Assembly: GCA_013041745.1 (NCBI GenBank)
Contig: JABDRN010000134.1
Span: 1-39,959 of the forward strand
DNA from: Gammaproteobacteria bacterium
Lineage (GTDB): Bacteria; Pseudomonadota; Gammaproteobacteria; SZUA-229
Length of the DNA: 39,959 nucleotides
Direction: 5' to 3'
Made by a program: the position numbers and the translations under genes. The notes below the pieces were generated by a model, which searched no databases, was not told the DNA's origin, and was given only the letters and a program-made list of their open reading frames with translations. Below, piece by piece: positions 28,973 to 38,719 of the stretch (positions are counted from its first letter, which is position 1; each line of letters begins with the position of its first letter).

Positions 28973-31060
28973 TTATTTAGCTGCTTCGCGTTCCTTGACT
29001 TCCTTGATCACATCTTCGGAAACGTTCTTGGGCGCTGCCACATAGTGCAGGAACTCCATAGAGAACTGACCGCGGCCCGATGTCATGGTGCGCAGCGAGC
29101 CGATATAGCCGAACATCTCACTGAGCGGGCATTCCGCTTTGATGCGAACGCCAGTCGGTGTCGCTTCCTGAGACTTGATCATGCCGCGACGACGGTTAAG
29201 GTCACCGATAACATCACCGACATGATCTTCAGGTGTGAAAACGTCGACCTTCATGATCGGCTCCATCAGCTGAGGACCTGCTTTCGGCATAGACTGACGA
29301 TACGCTGCTTTCGCTGCCAGTTCAAAGGCGACGGCAGATGAATCCACCGCGTGGAACTGGCCATCGACCAGTGTTACTTTCCAGTCCAGACAAGGGAAGC
29401 CAGCCAGTACACCGTTTTCAGACATGCCTGCAAAACCTTTTTCGATAGCAGGCCAGAATTCACGAGGCACATTACCACCGGTTACCACTGATTCGAACTG
29501 GTAACCGCTGCCCGGCTCACCTGGCTCGATGATGTAATCGATCTTACCGAACTGGCCTGAACCACCAGACTGTTTCTTATGCGTGTAAGAATCCTCGGTA
29601 CGCTGCGTGATGGTCTCACGGTAAGCAACCTGTGGTTTACCGATCGTTGCATCGATACCATGGGTACGCTTCAGGATATCCACCTTGATATCGAGGTGTA
29701 ACTCACCCATACCTTTGAGGATGGTCTCACCGGAATCTTCATCGGTCTCGACACGGAACGATGGATCTTCTTTGATCATCTTGCCCAGTGCGATACCCAG
29801 CTTCTCGGAAGCACCTTTATCGTTAGGTGAGATAGAGATAGAGATAACCGGATCAGGGAACACCATCGGCTCCAGTGTCGCAGGATTCTTCTCGTCACAT
29901 AGCGTGTGACCGGTCTGCACGTTCTTCATGCCGACAACCGCGATGATGTCACCTGCCTGTGCGCTATCCAGCTCGATACGCTCATCGGCGTGCATCTCCA
30001 CCATACGGCCGATACGCTCGGTTTTTCCAGTGAAAGTATTCAATACAGTATCACCCTTATTCAATTTACCGGAGTAAATACGGATAAAGGTCAAAGCGCC
30101 GAAGCGGTCATCCATGATCTTGAATGCCAGTGCGCGCAGCGGTTTATCAGGATCAACGATAGCAAGTTCGCCAGTCTCGTTACCTTCCAGGTCAACTTCT
30201 GGCTGCGGCTTGACTTCAGTCGGATCAGGCAGGTAGTCAACAGCAGCATCCAGTACCAGCTGCACACCTTTATCTTTGAACGCAGAACCACAGTAGGTCG
30301 GGAAGAAGTCCATGGTCAGTGTACCCTTACGGATACACTTCTTGATGTCTTCCATAGAAGGCTCATTACCTTCGAGGTAAGCCTCCATGATGTCGTCATC
30401 CTGCTCGACGGCAGTCTCGATCAGTTTCTCACGGTATTCTTCCATCTGATCAACCATGTCAGCTGGTGGCTCTTCTATGCGGTAAGCTGTTGTATCTTTG
30501 TCGTTGTCCCAGATCCACGCTTTACGTGTCAGCAGATCGACACAGCCCTTGAAGCCATCTTCGATACCGATAGGCAGAACCATGACCAGGGGTACAGCAC
30601 CCAGCACATCCTCTACCTGCTTGACCACACGGTAGAAATCAGCACCGATACGGTCCAGTTTATTGATGAAGATGACACGGGATACTTCAGACTCGTTGGC
30701 ATAACGCCAGTTGGTCTCAGACTGGGGCTCAACACCGCCAGAGCCGCAGAATACACCGATGCCGCCATCCAGCACTTTCAGCGAACGGTAAACTTCGATG
30801 GTGAAGTCGACGTGTCCCGGTGTGTCGATGATGTTCAGACGATGGCCGTTCCACTCACAGCTGGTTGCCGCTGACTGAATGGTGATGCCACGCTCCTGTT
30901 CCTGCTCCATGAAGTCGGTAGTCGCTTCACCGTCATGTACCTCACCGGTCTTGTGAATCTTACCGGTCAGTTTCAGAATACGTTCTGTGGTCGTCGTCTT
31001 ACCCGCATCCACGTGGGCAAAGATGCCGATGTTTCTATATTTACTTAAGTCTGCTGCCAT
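28973..31060 (-). CDS. Elongation factor G, FusA2-type paralogue
   Basis: Translational GTPase of 695 residues with all EF-G domains: G domain with [12 protein letters not shown] (15-26), RGITI switch 1, DTPGHVDF switch 2 and NKLD; domain II; and domains III to V. The C-terminal signature reads [21 protein letters not shown]. This is the FusA2/EF-G2 style, where the main EF-G has a YATDLRSxTQGRA-like sequence. It also stands outside the str operon: no rpsL, rpsG or tuf is near. I therefore call it the second EF-G; whether the organism has a canonical fusA elsewhere cannot be seen. The ATG is preceded by TAAGG. A short inverted repeat sits just upstream (31080-31098). Confidence 0.9.
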   Translation of the reverse strand: MAADLSKYRNIGIFAHVDAGKTTTTERILKLTGKIHKTGEVHDGEATTDFMEQEQERGITIQSAATSCEWNGHRLNIIDTPGHVDFTIEVYRSLKVLDGGIGVFCGSGGVEPQSETNWRYANESEVSRVIFINKLDRIGADFYRVVKQVEDVLGAVPLVMVLPIGIEDGFKGCVDLLTRKAWIWDNDKDTTAYRIEEPPADMVDQMEEYREKLIETAVEQDDDIMEAYLEGNEPSMEDIKKCIRKGTLTMDFFPTYCGSAFKDKGVQLVLDAAVDYLPDPTEVKPQPEVDLEGNETGELAIVDPDKPLRALAFKIMDDRFGALTFIRIYSGKLNKGDTVLNTFTGKTERIGRMVEMHADERIELDSAQAGDIIAVVGMKNVQTGHTLCDEKNPATLEPMVFPDPVISISISPNDKGASEKLGIALGKMIKEDPSFRVETDEDSGETILKGMGELHLDIKVDILKRTHGIDATIGKPQVAYRETITQRTEDSYTHKKQSGGSGQFGKIDYIIEPGEPGSGYQFESVVTGGNVPREFWPAIEKGFAGMSENGVLAGFPCLDWKVTLVDGQFHAVDSSAVAFELAAKAAYRQSMPKAGPQLMEPIMKVDVFTPEDHVGDVIGDLNRRRGMIKSQEATPTGVRIKAECPLSEMFGYIGSLRTMTSGRGQFSMEFLHYVAAPKNVSEDVIKEVKEREAAK

Positions 31061-31541
31061 GGTTTTACTACCTTAAAATGTGCATATTCTTGATGCACGT
31101 TATATGTTAAAAATCACAACCCCTTGAAGTGACAAAGCCGGCACAAGACACCAGCTTTTCGACGACCCGCTTTTCGAGAACACCAATCAGGATTAATTTA
31201 GCCGGCGAATTATACAGCAAAGTTGGACAAAAATGTGTACTTATAACGGGTAAAACAAACATTTAGTTTGAACTGGCAAGGCCTGCTAGAAATGCAATAA
31301 ACCAATGAAATAACTACTATTATCGCCAGTGCAGTTGATTTTGGCGTCTTAAGGTACGGATAATCCAGACTGGGGCACAGCTATAAAAATGACTGATGAA
31401 GTTGAAAAAGCCGTCCTGTGGCCTGGTACTGCGCGGATACCCGCCGATATGCCAAATTGAGAATTGCGATATACAGGTAAATAAAGCAAGATAGCCAGAA
31501 TCAAATAATCGTAAACATAGCCACTTTTTCAGGAATCAGAA
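31061..31541. other. 481-base intergenic region between divergent fusA2 and the binding-protein gene
   Basis: No convincing gene. It must contain the fusA2 promoter (minus strand) and the promoter of the 31542 gene (plus strand). The only structure I can point to is the inverted repeat GTGCAT-7-ATGCAC at 31080-31098, within the fusA2 leader. A 23-codon plus-strand frame at 31389-31460 has no supporting features. Confidence 0.6.
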
Positions 31542-32351
31542 ATGAAGTTTATTCAAACCCTCATTATTATTTTTATCACCCTCGCATGCAGTCAAAACCT
31601 GTATGCAGACCATGAGGATCATGATGTTTTCTATGACATTCAGAAAAAAGGGGAAATAAAAGTAGGAGTATCCATCCTGCCGCCATGGGTGATGAGAAGC
31701 AAAGAAGGCGGGCTGGTCGGTTTTGAAATCGATGTCGCAAAACAGCTGGCCAAAGACATGGGTGTAAAAGTCATCTTTAAAGAGTATCAGTGGAGCAAGA
31801 TGATTCCTGCACTGAAAAAAGGCGAGATAGACATCATCGCTTCCGGCCTTTCGATCACACCGAAACGTGCGCTCGAGGTCAATTATTCTCAGCCATACTC
31901 GAGCTCAGGATACGGCCTGGTAACAAACCTTAATTTAACCAAAGATTTCACCAGCATAAAAAATCTGAACAACGAAAAAGTCTACATTACCGCTGTTGAG
32001 GGCACGGTGTCTGCCGACCTTGCAAAAAGAGTTTTCCCGAAAGCAAAAATTGACTTGAGAGAGACGGAAGAGGATGCGACCTCAGCTGTGGTCAACGGTA
32101 GCGTGCACGCCTTTGTTTCTTCTTCACCGATCCCCGAATTTATCTCGTTAAAACATCCGGATGAAGTAGACCTGCCACTCAAAAAACCGCTGCTTAAAAC
32201 AAATGAAGCATTTGCTATCAGGAAAAATAACCAGGAGATGCTGCAGTTTTTAAATTCCTGGATCGTTGCACGCAAAGCCGACGAGTGGATAGACAGTTCA
32301 TACCAGTACTGGTTCAAGAGTTTAAAATGGCAGCGTAAGGTCACTAAATAG
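31542..32351 (+). CDS. Family 3 periplasmic solute-binding protein
   Basis: 269 residues. Clear signal peptide MKFIQTLIIIFITLACSQNLYA, then a short His/Asp-rich stretch (DHEDHD). The SBP family 3 pattern follows: KGEIKVGVS, GLVGFEIDVAKQLAKDMG, WSKMIPALKKGEIDIIASGLSITPKRA, and the C-terminal NSWIVARKADEWIDSSYQYWF. Such proteins normally bind amino acids for an ABC importer, or act as sensory or lytic-enzyme domains. No permease, ATPase or kinase gene is adjacent, so partner and ligand are unknown. The AGGA ribosome-binding site lies 7 bases before the ATG. The stop is immediately followed by an ATG of the next frame. Confidence 0.88.
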   Translation: MKFIQTLIIIFITLACSQNLYADHEDHDVFYDIQKKGEIKVGVSILPPWVMRSKEGGLVGFEIDVAKQLAKDMGVKVIFKEYQWSKMIPALKKGEIDIIASGLSITPKRALEVNYSQPYSSSGYGLVTNLNLTKDFTSIKNLNNEKVYITAVEGTVSADLAKRVFPKAKIDLRETEEDATSAVVNGSVHAFVSSSPIPEFISLKHPDEVDLPLKKPLLKTNEAFAIRKNNQEMLQFLNSWIVARKADEWIDSSYQYWFKSLKWQRKVTK

Positions 32352-32408
32352 ATGACAGCGATAATTCACAGCCAGGGCTTTAACCTCGATTATGGCCGCA
32401 ATGTCAGT

Positions 32409-32741
32409 ATGAAACACCTCAATGTGTTCATCGTATTGTGCTTTGTCAGCGCCGTGGTTTTTGCACAGGCCAGCGGCATCACAGAACTGCCGCAAAGCTA
32501 CCGCACACCGCTGTCCGATATGGTCCATGAAGACCTGACTGAATGGCGTGTCGAGCCGGAAGATGAGTACGCCTGGCGTGAGAGCACTGAAGAACCGCTG
32601 ATCAAACCGAGATTAAGGGTCGACCTGTTCCCGCGATATAATTACGACAGCCTGCAGAATCCTGTTTCCGACAGCCTGTTCCAGAATCAGAATGAGATCG
32701 AGAAGCCGGTTTCAAATATCCTTGAATATAAATTCAAATAA
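32409..32741 (+). CDS. Small secreted protein of unknown function
   Basis: 110 residues from the ATG at 32409, chosen because it gives a proper signal peptide (MKHLNVFIVLCFVSAVVFAQA, cleavage after AQA). The frame also opens at 32352 directly after the preceding stop, but the extra 19 residues are not leader-like. The mature part is acidic with aromatic residues (EWRVEPEDEYAWRE) and contains PRLRVDLFPRYNYDSLQ. It has no Cys and no motif I recognise. It is probably co-transcribed with the binding-protein gene, so a shared periplasmic role is possible. A terminator follows at once. Confidence 0.65.
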   Translation: MKHLNVFIVLCFVSAVVFAQASGITELPQSYRTPLSDMVHEDLTEWRVEPEDEYAWRESTEEPLIKPRLRVDLFPRYNYDSLQNPVSDSLFQNQNEIEKPVSNILEYKFK

Positions 32742-32745
32742 AACG

Positions 32746-32781
32746 GGCAAGGCCGTTCGTTATAGCCAAAACGACCTTGCC
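32746..32781. terminator. Bidirectional terminator between the small secreted protein gene and typA
   Basis: 12-base arms GGCAAGGCCGTT and AACGACCTTGCC pair with one mismatch around a 12-base loop. An A-rich flank on the left gives a T-run for minus-strand transcripts (typA). It sits between two convergent stop codons (32741 and 32788). Confidence 0.7.
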
Positions 32782-32787
32782 TGACAG

Positions 32788-34608
32788 CTATCTTGATGGA
32801 CGGCCGCGGCTAGCCGTCTTACGTTCGTGTTCCTTGAGAAGCTTCTTGCGGATACGGATACTTTCCGGTGTTACCTCGACAAGTTCATCATCATCGATAA
32901 ACTCCAGCGCCTGCTCCAGGGTGAACTGGATGTGAGGAGACAGCGTCAGGGCATCATCAGTACCCGAGGCACGTACGTTGGTCAGAGGCTTCGGTTTGAT
33001 AGGGTTGACCACCAGGTCATTATCACGTGAGTGAATACCTACGATCTGACCTTCATATACCGCATCATTATTACCGACCAGCAACTTACCGCGCTCCTGT
33101 AGCGGGCACAGTGAATAAGCCACCGCCTTGCCCTGTGAATTGGACACCATGACACCATTGATGCGCTGACCGATACTGTCGGTAACCATCGGGCCGTAAT
33201 GATCAAATACGTTGTACAGCAGGCCGGTACCCGAGGTCATGGTAAGAAACTCCGTTCTGAAGCCGATCAGTCCCCGTGCCGGAATGATGTAATCGAGTCT
33301 TACACGGCCTTTGCCATCCTGTACCATGTCTTTAAGATCAGCTTTACGAGTGCCCAGAGCCTCCATAACGGACCCCTGATGATCCAGTTCAACATCGACA
33401 GTAAGCTCTTCATAAGGTTCCTGCTTGGCACCATCCTCTTCATGGATGATCACCTCAGGGCGACCGACGGCAAGCTCAAAACCTTCGCGCCTCATGGTTT
33501 CGATCAGCACAGACAGGTGCAATTCGCCGCGACCGGATACTTTATATTTATCCCCTTCGATCTGCTCGACGCGCAGAGCAACATTATGCTTTAACTCCTG
33601 CTGCAGACGGTCCCAGATATTTCGACTGGTGACAAACTTGCCTTCCTTGCCAGAGAACGGCGAAGAGTTGGGCTGGAACATCATACTGATAGTCGGTTCA
33701 TCGACGGTCATCGCAGGTAATGCTTCGACTTCATTAGGGTCACAGATCGTATCCGAGATCGACAGCGGATCGAGGCCGGTGATCGCCACGATATCACCGG
33801 CATGCGCCTCTTCAGATTCAACACGCTCCAGCCCATGAAAAGTTAAAACCTGGCCGATACGGCCACCGCGTTCTTTGCCTTCGGCGTCGATAACTTTTAC
33901 TGCCATATTCGGTGCAACGACACCACGGCGGATACGGCCGATGCCGATGATACCGACATAGCTATTGTAATCCAGGGTAGATATCTGTAACTGGAACGGG
34001 CCATCAGCATCGACATCAGGTGCATGCACATGCTCGATGATAGCCTCAAATAACGGCGTCATATCTCCGCCGGTCACATCTGACTCGGTGCCCGCAAAGC
34101 CGTTGATAGCCGAGGCATATATCACCGGGAAGTCGAGCTGTTCGTCAGTTGCACCGAGCTTGTCGAACAGGTCAAAGGTCAGGTCCAGGGCACGGTCCGG
34201 ATCAGCACCGTCACGGTCGATCTTGTTGATCACCACGATCGGTTTGAAACCCATGGCGAATGCTTTCTGGGTGACGAACCTGGTCTGCGGCATTGGGCCG
34301 TCAACAGCATCCACCAGCAGCAGCACCGAATCTACCATAGAGAGCACACGCTCAACCTCACCACCGAAGTCGGCGTGTCCCGGTGTATCTACGATATTGA
34401 TATGATAGTCATTCCAGCTGATCGCGGTATTCTTCGAGGTGATGGTAATACCACGTTCTTTTTCCTGGTCGTTAGAATCCATGATGCGCTCGGTAGGCGC
34501 CTTACGCTCATCCAGCGTGCCAGATTGTTCAAGCAGTTTATCGACCAGCGTGGTTTTGCCGTGGTCGACATGGGCGATGATTGCAATGTTGCGGATTTTA
34601 ACGCTCAC
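32788..34608 (-). CDS. typA: Ribosome-associated GTPase TypA/BipA
   Basis: Translational GTPase that binds ribosomes and helps large-subunit assembly and stress adaptation. The 606-residue protein (E. coli BipA 607) has the G domain with AHVDHGKTT (12-20), [28 protein letters not shown] and [11 protein letters not shown]-like domains follow, then the BipA-specific C-terminus with [18 protein letters not shown] and VRIRKKLL. The start is GTG with an AAGAGA ribosome-binding site about 7 bases upstream. It lies in its own transcription unit; a leader hairpin is visible at 34689-34710. Confidence 0.97.
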   Translation of the reverse strand: MSVKIRNIAIIAHVDHGKTTLVDKLLEQSGTLDERKAPTERIMDSNDQEKERGITITSKNTAISWNDYHINIVDTPGHADFGGEVERVLSMVDSVLLLVDAVDGPMPQTRFVTQKAFAMGFKPIVVINKIDRDGADPDRALDLTFDLFDKLGATDEQLDFPVIYASAINGFAGTESDVTGGDMTPLFEAIIEHVHAPDVDADGPFQLQISTLDYNSYVGIIGIGRIRRGVVAPNMAVKVIDAEGKERGGRIGQVLTFHGLERVESEEAHAGDIVAITGLDPLSISDTICDPNEVEALPAMTVDEPTISMMFQPNSSPFSGKEGKFVTSRNIWDRLQQELKHNVALRVEQIEGDKYKVSGRGELHLSVLIETMRREGFELAVGRPEVIIHEEDGAKQEPYEELTVDVELDHQGSVMEALGTRKADLKDMVQDGKGRVRLDYIIPARGLIGFRTEFLTMTSGTGLLYNVFDHYGPMVTDSIGQRINGVMVSNSQGKAVAYSLCPLQERGKLLVGNNDAVYEGQIVGIHSRDNDLVVNPIKPKPLTNVRASGTDDALTLSPHIQFTLEQALEFIDDDELVEVTPESIRIRKKLLKEHERKTASRGRPSR

Positions 34609-34688
34609 GATAATTCTCTTTAAATAGGAAAAAAGGGGCGCATTATATGCGTTTATTGAAAAATAAACTGTATTAATTTCGGGCTATA

Positions 34689-34710
34689 CGGCTTAAATGA
34701 CTATAAGCCG
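34689..34710 (-). other. Hairpin in the region between the TPR gene and typA
   Basis: Perfect 7-base arms CGGCTTA / TAAGCCG with an 8-base loop, about 80 bases upstream of the typA start. No T-run follows on either strand, so it is not a standard terminator. It may be a leader structure or a factor-binding dyad. Confidence 0.35.
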
Positions 34711-34793
34711 CGATAAACAGGGGGATTCAACGCTAGAACAAGGGGGGCGAGACGGCGATAGCCGCCCGATAGCCATAAGGATCTTCGACCAGC

Positions 34794-35825
34794 TCAGACG
34801 ATTATACGATCACGTGCGGCCTGAGCCCTCTCGGTATCACCCGCCTCATCACAGATTTTTGCCAGTTCCTCCAGGGCACGGACATTATCCTTGTCGACTT
34901 CAAGAGCCTGTTCGCAGTAATGGCAGGCCCTGTCATAATCACCTCTCTTCTGCGCAACCCGGGCCAGGCCCAGTACTGCATACAGGTCATGATCCACCCT
35001 GAGACTGGAGTTATAATGCTCGATTGCCTCATCCAGCCGACCTAGCGATGCCAGCGCATCACCGACGCGTGTCCACAATGTCTGGTTTTCAGGCTCCTGA
35101 TCGAGAATCTTATCCCACCAGAAGACAGCCTTTTCGATATCCAGCTTGCCGCGGAAACAGTCACCCATACCAAACAGCGCAAAATTATTCCTGGGATCAA
35201 GCTCCAGGGCATTTTCATAATGATCCATGGCGCGGTCAAATTCCTTACGTCGCCGGTAGATATTGCCGATCATGGTCATCAACACGACGTTATGAGAGGT
35301 ATTTTTAGATAACAGCTTCTCAAAACAGTCCAGTGCTTTTTCATCGTTATGCTGCGCATAATAAACATTGCCAAGGCCGAGCAGAGCGAACGGGTCATAT
35401 GGCTTTATGACCAGTGACTGCTCATAGAAATCGATCGCGTTTTCGCTGTCATTAAGTTTATGATATGCATCAGCGATACGGACCATGACGTGACTGTCTT
35501 TTTCATTGATCTCGAGGTATCGCAACCAGAAAGGGATGGCTGCCAGCGGCTGTTTCATTCCGCGTCGCGCATCGCCGGCACCACGCAGGGCAAAAATATT
35601 GGTCGCGTCTTTTTTCAGTACCGCGTCATACTGTGCACCTGACTCTTCAAAACGATTGAGCTTGCGATAGACATCACCCAGACCAGAGAGTACGTAAGGG
35701 TTCTCATCATCGAGTTCCTTGGCTTCCAGATAGACCTTTTCAGCCTCTTCCAGCCGGCCAGCGCGAAAAAGACGGCTACCTTTCTTAGATAACTCGATGA
35801 CCGCTTTTTTAGATATTCCTGACAT
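34794..35825 (-). CDS. Tetratricopeptide repeat protein
   Basis: 343 residues, almost entirely TPR units of about 34 residues; roughly nine can be counted from residue 15 to the end (for example GRLEEAEKVYLEAKELDDEN, NAIDFYEQSLVIKPYDP, RAMDHYENALELDPRN, EAIEHYNSSLRVDHD). No signal peptide, transmembrane helix or enzyme domain. It is likely a cytoplasmic scaffold for protein-protein contacts; the partner cannot be inferred. It stands between typA and the PhoX-like gene on the same strand, with 185- and 99-base gaps, so co-transcription is uncertain. Confidence 0.88.
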   Translation of the reverse strand: MSGISKKAVIELSKKGSRLFRAGRLEEAEKVYLEAKELDDENPYVLSGLGDVYRKLNRFEESGAQYDAVLKKDATNIFALRGAGDARRGMKQPLAAIPFWLRYLEINEKDSHVMVRIADAYHKLNDSENAIDFYEQSLVIKPYDPFALLGLGNVYYAQHNDEKALDCFEKLLSKNTSHNVVLMTMIGNIYRRRKEFDRAMDHYENALELDPRNNFALFGMGDCFRGKLDIEKAVFWWDKILDQEPENQTLWTRVGDALASLGRLDEAIEHYNSSLRVDHDLYAVLGLARVAQKRGDYDRACHYCEQALEVDKDNVRALEELAKICDEAGDTERAQAARDRIIV

Positions 35826-35924
35826 TTTTATTTATTTCTTTTTTTTAACATTCAATTAGACAAATCTTACAACGATAACTCAGTAATATATAGCGTATTT
35901 TGCTGAGATTACGTCCATTTAACA

Positions 35925-37085
35925 TCAGAAGCCCGTTATCTCGTAGCTAACACCATTTTCTGAACGCCCGCCAGCACCCCGTTGCGAACTAAAATACAGA
36001 CGTTTTCCATCGGGACTGAACGCCACGCCGGTAATCTCCGACTTATCATGCCCTTCCAGCTGCACGATGGGAAACAAAGCACCCTGATTGTCGAGCACCA
36101 CGACCTGCAGGTCACCGCCATCCTCAGCGACATAGATATCACCAGACTGCGAAACGGTAACATTATCGACCCCGGTAAGTATCGGTGACATGTAATCTGC
36201 TGCATCATAAACTACCTCGAGTAACTGGCTCGTCGTATCGTATGACCACACCCGGTTATCGCCTTTCGTGGTGAATATGATTCGACCATCAAAGTAAGCA
36301 ATACCCTCGCCACCATCAAATGTTAATGCCGAGGCCACCTGGTATCTCGTCGCCTGTTGCGATGCCTGCGGATCGGGTACCTGAGACCAGCTCAACGCCT
36401 CCTGGCCAGCCGGCCTGACAGCCACTTCCAGTCTGCCGGCGGCAAGATCAGGAAACCCATCACTGCCCATGCTGTCGGCCATAAAACGATAAAGACATCC
36501 ATCGGGCTTGTCTTCTGTCAGGTATAGATGACCCTGCTCAGGATCAACCGCGACGGCTTCATGATTGAAAATACCGAGTGCGGGACGGACCACCGCCGGC
36601 GTCTGGCCATCGAGATAGCATTCCCAGACGAGGCCATCATCGACCTCTTCACAGGACAACCAGCTGCCCCAGGGAGTAGCCCCACCGGCACAGTTGCGGC
36701 GGGTATTTTCAAGTATGGAGTATGCATCTATGACTTCGCCGCTTGCATCAAACACGATTGCGCCGACACCGCCATTCGGCTCAACCTCGCTGTTCGAAAC
36801 ATAGAGCCAGCCGCCGCTGTCTCGGCTAAAACAGGCACCGCCATCCGGTGCTGCATGCCACAGGTAACTTTGCCCAGGTATTACCGGCTGCGAAGACCTG
36901 GCGATGATCCGCGAACGAAAGCCGGCCGGCAGGCGCACATCGTTTTCATCAGGGCCCAGTAGCACGTTGCTCTGCTGGCTGCTACAACCACCTATCAGGG
37001 TATTTGACCAGACCGCGCCTGCACCATAGACACTGAGCCCGCACAGGCCATGCTTGAGAAACCTTCTTTTATTCAGGTCCACCAT
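35925..37085 (-). CDS. PhoX-like (DUF839) Tat-exported protein
   Basis: 386 residues. The N-terminus has a twin-arginine motif (NKRRFLKHG), a short hydrophobic stretch and a possible lipobox ending in LIGGC, suggesting a Tat-exported lipoprotein. Blocks typical of the PhoX/DUF839 beta-propeller family: WLYVSNSEVEPNGGVGAI, GGATPWGSWLSCEE, FNHEAVAVDPEQGHLYLTED, IIFTTKGDNRVWSYD, GVDNVTVSQSGDIYVAED and GVAFSPDGKRLYF. PhoX enzymes are Ca/Fe-dependent alkaline phosphatases, but full-length PhoX is much longer (600 or more residues). This is the short subgroup and phosphatase activity is not assured. A GGGGAG ribosome-binding site precedes the ATG. Divergent from the exonuclease gene. Confidence 0.85.
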   Translation of the reverse strand: MVDLNKRRFLKHGLCGLSVYGAGAVWSNTLIGGCSSQQSNVLLGPDENDVRLPAGFRSRIIARSSQPVIPGQSYLWHAAPDGGACFSRDSGGWLYVSNSEVEPNGGVGAIVFDASGEVIDAYSILENTRRNCAGGATPWGSWLSCEEVDDGLVWECYLDGQTPAVVRPALGIFNHEAVAVDPEQGHLYLTEDKPDGCLYRFMADSMGSDGFPDLAAGRLEVAVRPAGQEALSWSQVPDPQASQQATRYQVASALTFDGGEGIAYFDGRIIFTTKGDNRVWSYDTTSQLLEVVYDAADYMSPILTGVDNVTVSQSGDIYVAEDGGDLQVVVLDNQGALFPIVQLEGHDKSEITGVAFSPDGKRLYFSSQRGAGGRSENGVSYEITGF

Positions 37086-37126
37086 ATAGCAGCTCCCCGA
37101 TCAGCTTCCTGATGTTTTATAAATAT

Positions 37127-37156
37127 TTTACAATCCATTTTTCGCTCGCGTAGAAT
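37127..37156 (+). promoter_or_regulatory. Candidate sigma-70 promoter of the 5'-3' exonuclease gene
   Basis: TTTACA (37127-37132) and TAGAAT (37151-37156) are separated by 18 bases. A start about 7 bases further on would fall beyond the GTG at 37157 and just before ATG 37166, implying a nearly leaderless message. An alternative -10 (TACAAT, 37129-37134) with a weaker -35 would give a normal leader. Confidence 0.3.
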
Positions 37157-38071
37157 GTGCAACCGATGTCACATAATAATACAAAACACGCTTACCTGAT
37201 CGATAGCAGCATATATATATTTCGTGGCTGGCACGTATATTCTGAAGACATCGTCGATAGCGAAGGCAATCCGAGTAACGCGGTATACGGTTTTACCGAA
37301 TTCCTCCGCGAACTGCTCGAACTCGAACAGCCGGAATATATCGCCTGTGCATTCGATGCCAAGCAGACCAATTCCTACCGTCGCGAGATATTTCCGGAAT
37401 ACAAGGCCAATCGCCCGCCGGCGCCAGTCGAACTGAAAAGTCAGTTCAAGCACTGTCGTGATTTTTGTCGGGCCGCGGGGATCGCAGACTTCTCCAGTAA
37501 CCGTTTCGAGGGTGACGATATTATCGGCACACTGGCCACCAGGTTACGCCAGGATGGCTTCAGGATCACCATCCTCAGCGCCGACAAGGATCTAGCCCAG
37601 TTACTCAAACCTGGGGATGTATGGTGGGACTACGCGCGCAACAAGATACTTCATTACAAAGACGTAGAGAAGAGCTTCGGCGTCAGGCCGGAGCTGATAG
37701 CAGACTTACTTGCCCTGAGCGGGGACAAGGTCGACAATATTCCGGGCATACCCGGCGTCGGCTACAAGATGGCCTCTAACCTGCTGAAGAAATACCCGGG
37801 CATAGAACACATCCTGGAGAACATCGAAAATATTTCAGCGATGAAATTCCGCGGCTCAAAACGTATCCAGACCCTGGTCGAGCAGCATCAGCATATCCTG
37901 CCCATGACCAAACAGCTCACGACTATCGTTACCGATGCCGAGTTCAAAGGCCCGAAAAAAGACATCCGCTGGTCAGGCATCAATGAAGACGCAATGATAT
38001 CCATGTTTAACCGACTGGATGCTGCCCGCGGTCGGCGTGAGCGCTGGTATAACCTGCAGCCTGCCTTTTAA
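37157..38071 (+). CDS. 5'-3' exonuclease/flap endonuclease, PolA N-terminal type
   Basis: 304 residues from a GTG; the ATG at 37166 (MSHNNTKHAYLID) is equally possible. It matches the 5' nuclease domain of DNA polymerase I. LIDSSIYIFRGW at the start supplies the first Asp. FDAKQTNSYRREIFPEYKANR is the helical-arch region, EGDDIIGTLA and SADKDLAQLL supply acidic metal ligands, and LLALSGDKVDNIPGIPGVGYKMA is the helix-3-turn-helix DNA-binding motif. The acidic clusters look complete, unlike E. coli Xni, which lacks some. A stand-alone nuclease of this kind probably helps process Okazaki fragments or flaps. It is followed 75 bases later by the pseudouridine synthase. Confidence 0.9.
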   Translation: MQPMSHNNTKHAYLIDSSIYIFRGWHVYSEDIVDSEGNPSNAVYGFTEFLRELLELEQPEYIACAFDAKQTNSYRREIFPEYKANRPPAPVELKSQFKHCRDFCRAAGIADFSSNRFEGDDIIGTLATRLRQDGFRITILSADKDLAQLLKPGDVWWDYARNKILHYKDVEKSFGVRPELIADLLALSGDKVDNIPGIPGVGYKMASNLLKKYPGIEHILENIENISAMKFRGSKRIQTLVEQHQHILPMTKQLTTIVTDAEFKGPKKDIRWSGINEDAMISMFNRLDAARGRRERWYNLQPAF

Positions 38072-38146
38072 AGGGCACACTACTCATCGTTGGACAAAGG
38101 CGACTGAAATCCATTCTAGCCTTGATCGCAGAAAACAATACAACAC

Positions 38147-38719
38147 ATGATTATATTGTTTAACAAGCCCTATGACGTACTCTGCCAGTTCACCGACGAA
38201 CAGGGGCGCCGCACACTCGCCGACTACATCAAACAAAAAAATGTTTACGCCGCAGGCCGGCTGGACCGTGACAGTGAAGGCCTGGTACTGCTCACCGACG
38301 ATGGCAAACTACAGCACACGATCACCGACCCGAAGAACAAGATGCAAAAAACCTACTGGGTTCAGGTCGAAGGTGAGATCACCGATGACGCCATCGAACA
38401 GCTGCACAAAGGCATAAAACTCAAGGATGGCTTAACCAGGCCAGCGAAAGCAAAAGCCATCCCGCAACCCGAAGCGCTGTGGCCCAGGATACCGCCCATC
38501 CGCGAACGCAAGAACATACCGACGTCATGGATTGAGCTAAGTATCACAGAGGGGCGCAACCGACAGGTGAGACGTATGACCGCAGCTACCGGCTTTCCGA
38601 CCTTACGGCTCATCCGTTTCAGCATCGGTGACTGGAGCATAGAAAATATCGACAATGGTGCCAGCATAACCGTCGGATACTGCGACAACAAAACTTCCGA
38701 CCGAGATAGTGGCCTATGA
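38147..38719 (+). CDS. 23S rRNA pseudouridine synthase, RluE type (RsuA/RluB/E/F family)
   Basis: 190 residues without the N-terminal S4 domain found in RsuA and RluB, which points to the RluE subgroup (U2457 in E. coli 23S rRNA). Motifs: [11 protein letters not shown] (5-15), catalytic Asp40 in [19 protein letters not shown] and [22 protein letters not shown]. coli RluE is 217 residues. The last codons overlap a GTG-initiated frame (38709) of a small interrupted gene. Family is firm; target base is by analogy. Confidence 0.9.
   Translation: MIILFNKPYDVLCQFTDEQGRRTLADYIKQKNVYAAGRLDRDSEGLVLLTDDGKLQHTITDPKNKMQKTYWVQVEGEITDDAIEQLHKGIKLKDGLTRPAKAKAIPQPEALWPRIPPIRERKNIPTSWIELSITEGRNRQVRRMTAATGFPTLRLIRFSIGDWSIENIDNGASITVGYCDNKTSDRDSGL

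Noticed and set aside
29906-30874. 322-codon open frame on the plus strand inside the EF-G gene
   Set aside because: It is wholly antisense to fusA2, has no family-like motif, and is explained by codon bias of the strongly conserved opposite strand.
31389-31460. 23-codon plus-strand frame in the fusA2 upstream region
   Set aside because: No ribosome-binding site and no sequence feature to distinguish it from chance.
34736-34775. GC-rich inverted and direct repeats (GGGCG/CGCCC, two GATAGCC) past the TPR gene
   Set aside because: No T-run on the minus strand and imperfect pairing; not supportable as a terminator or known regulatory site.
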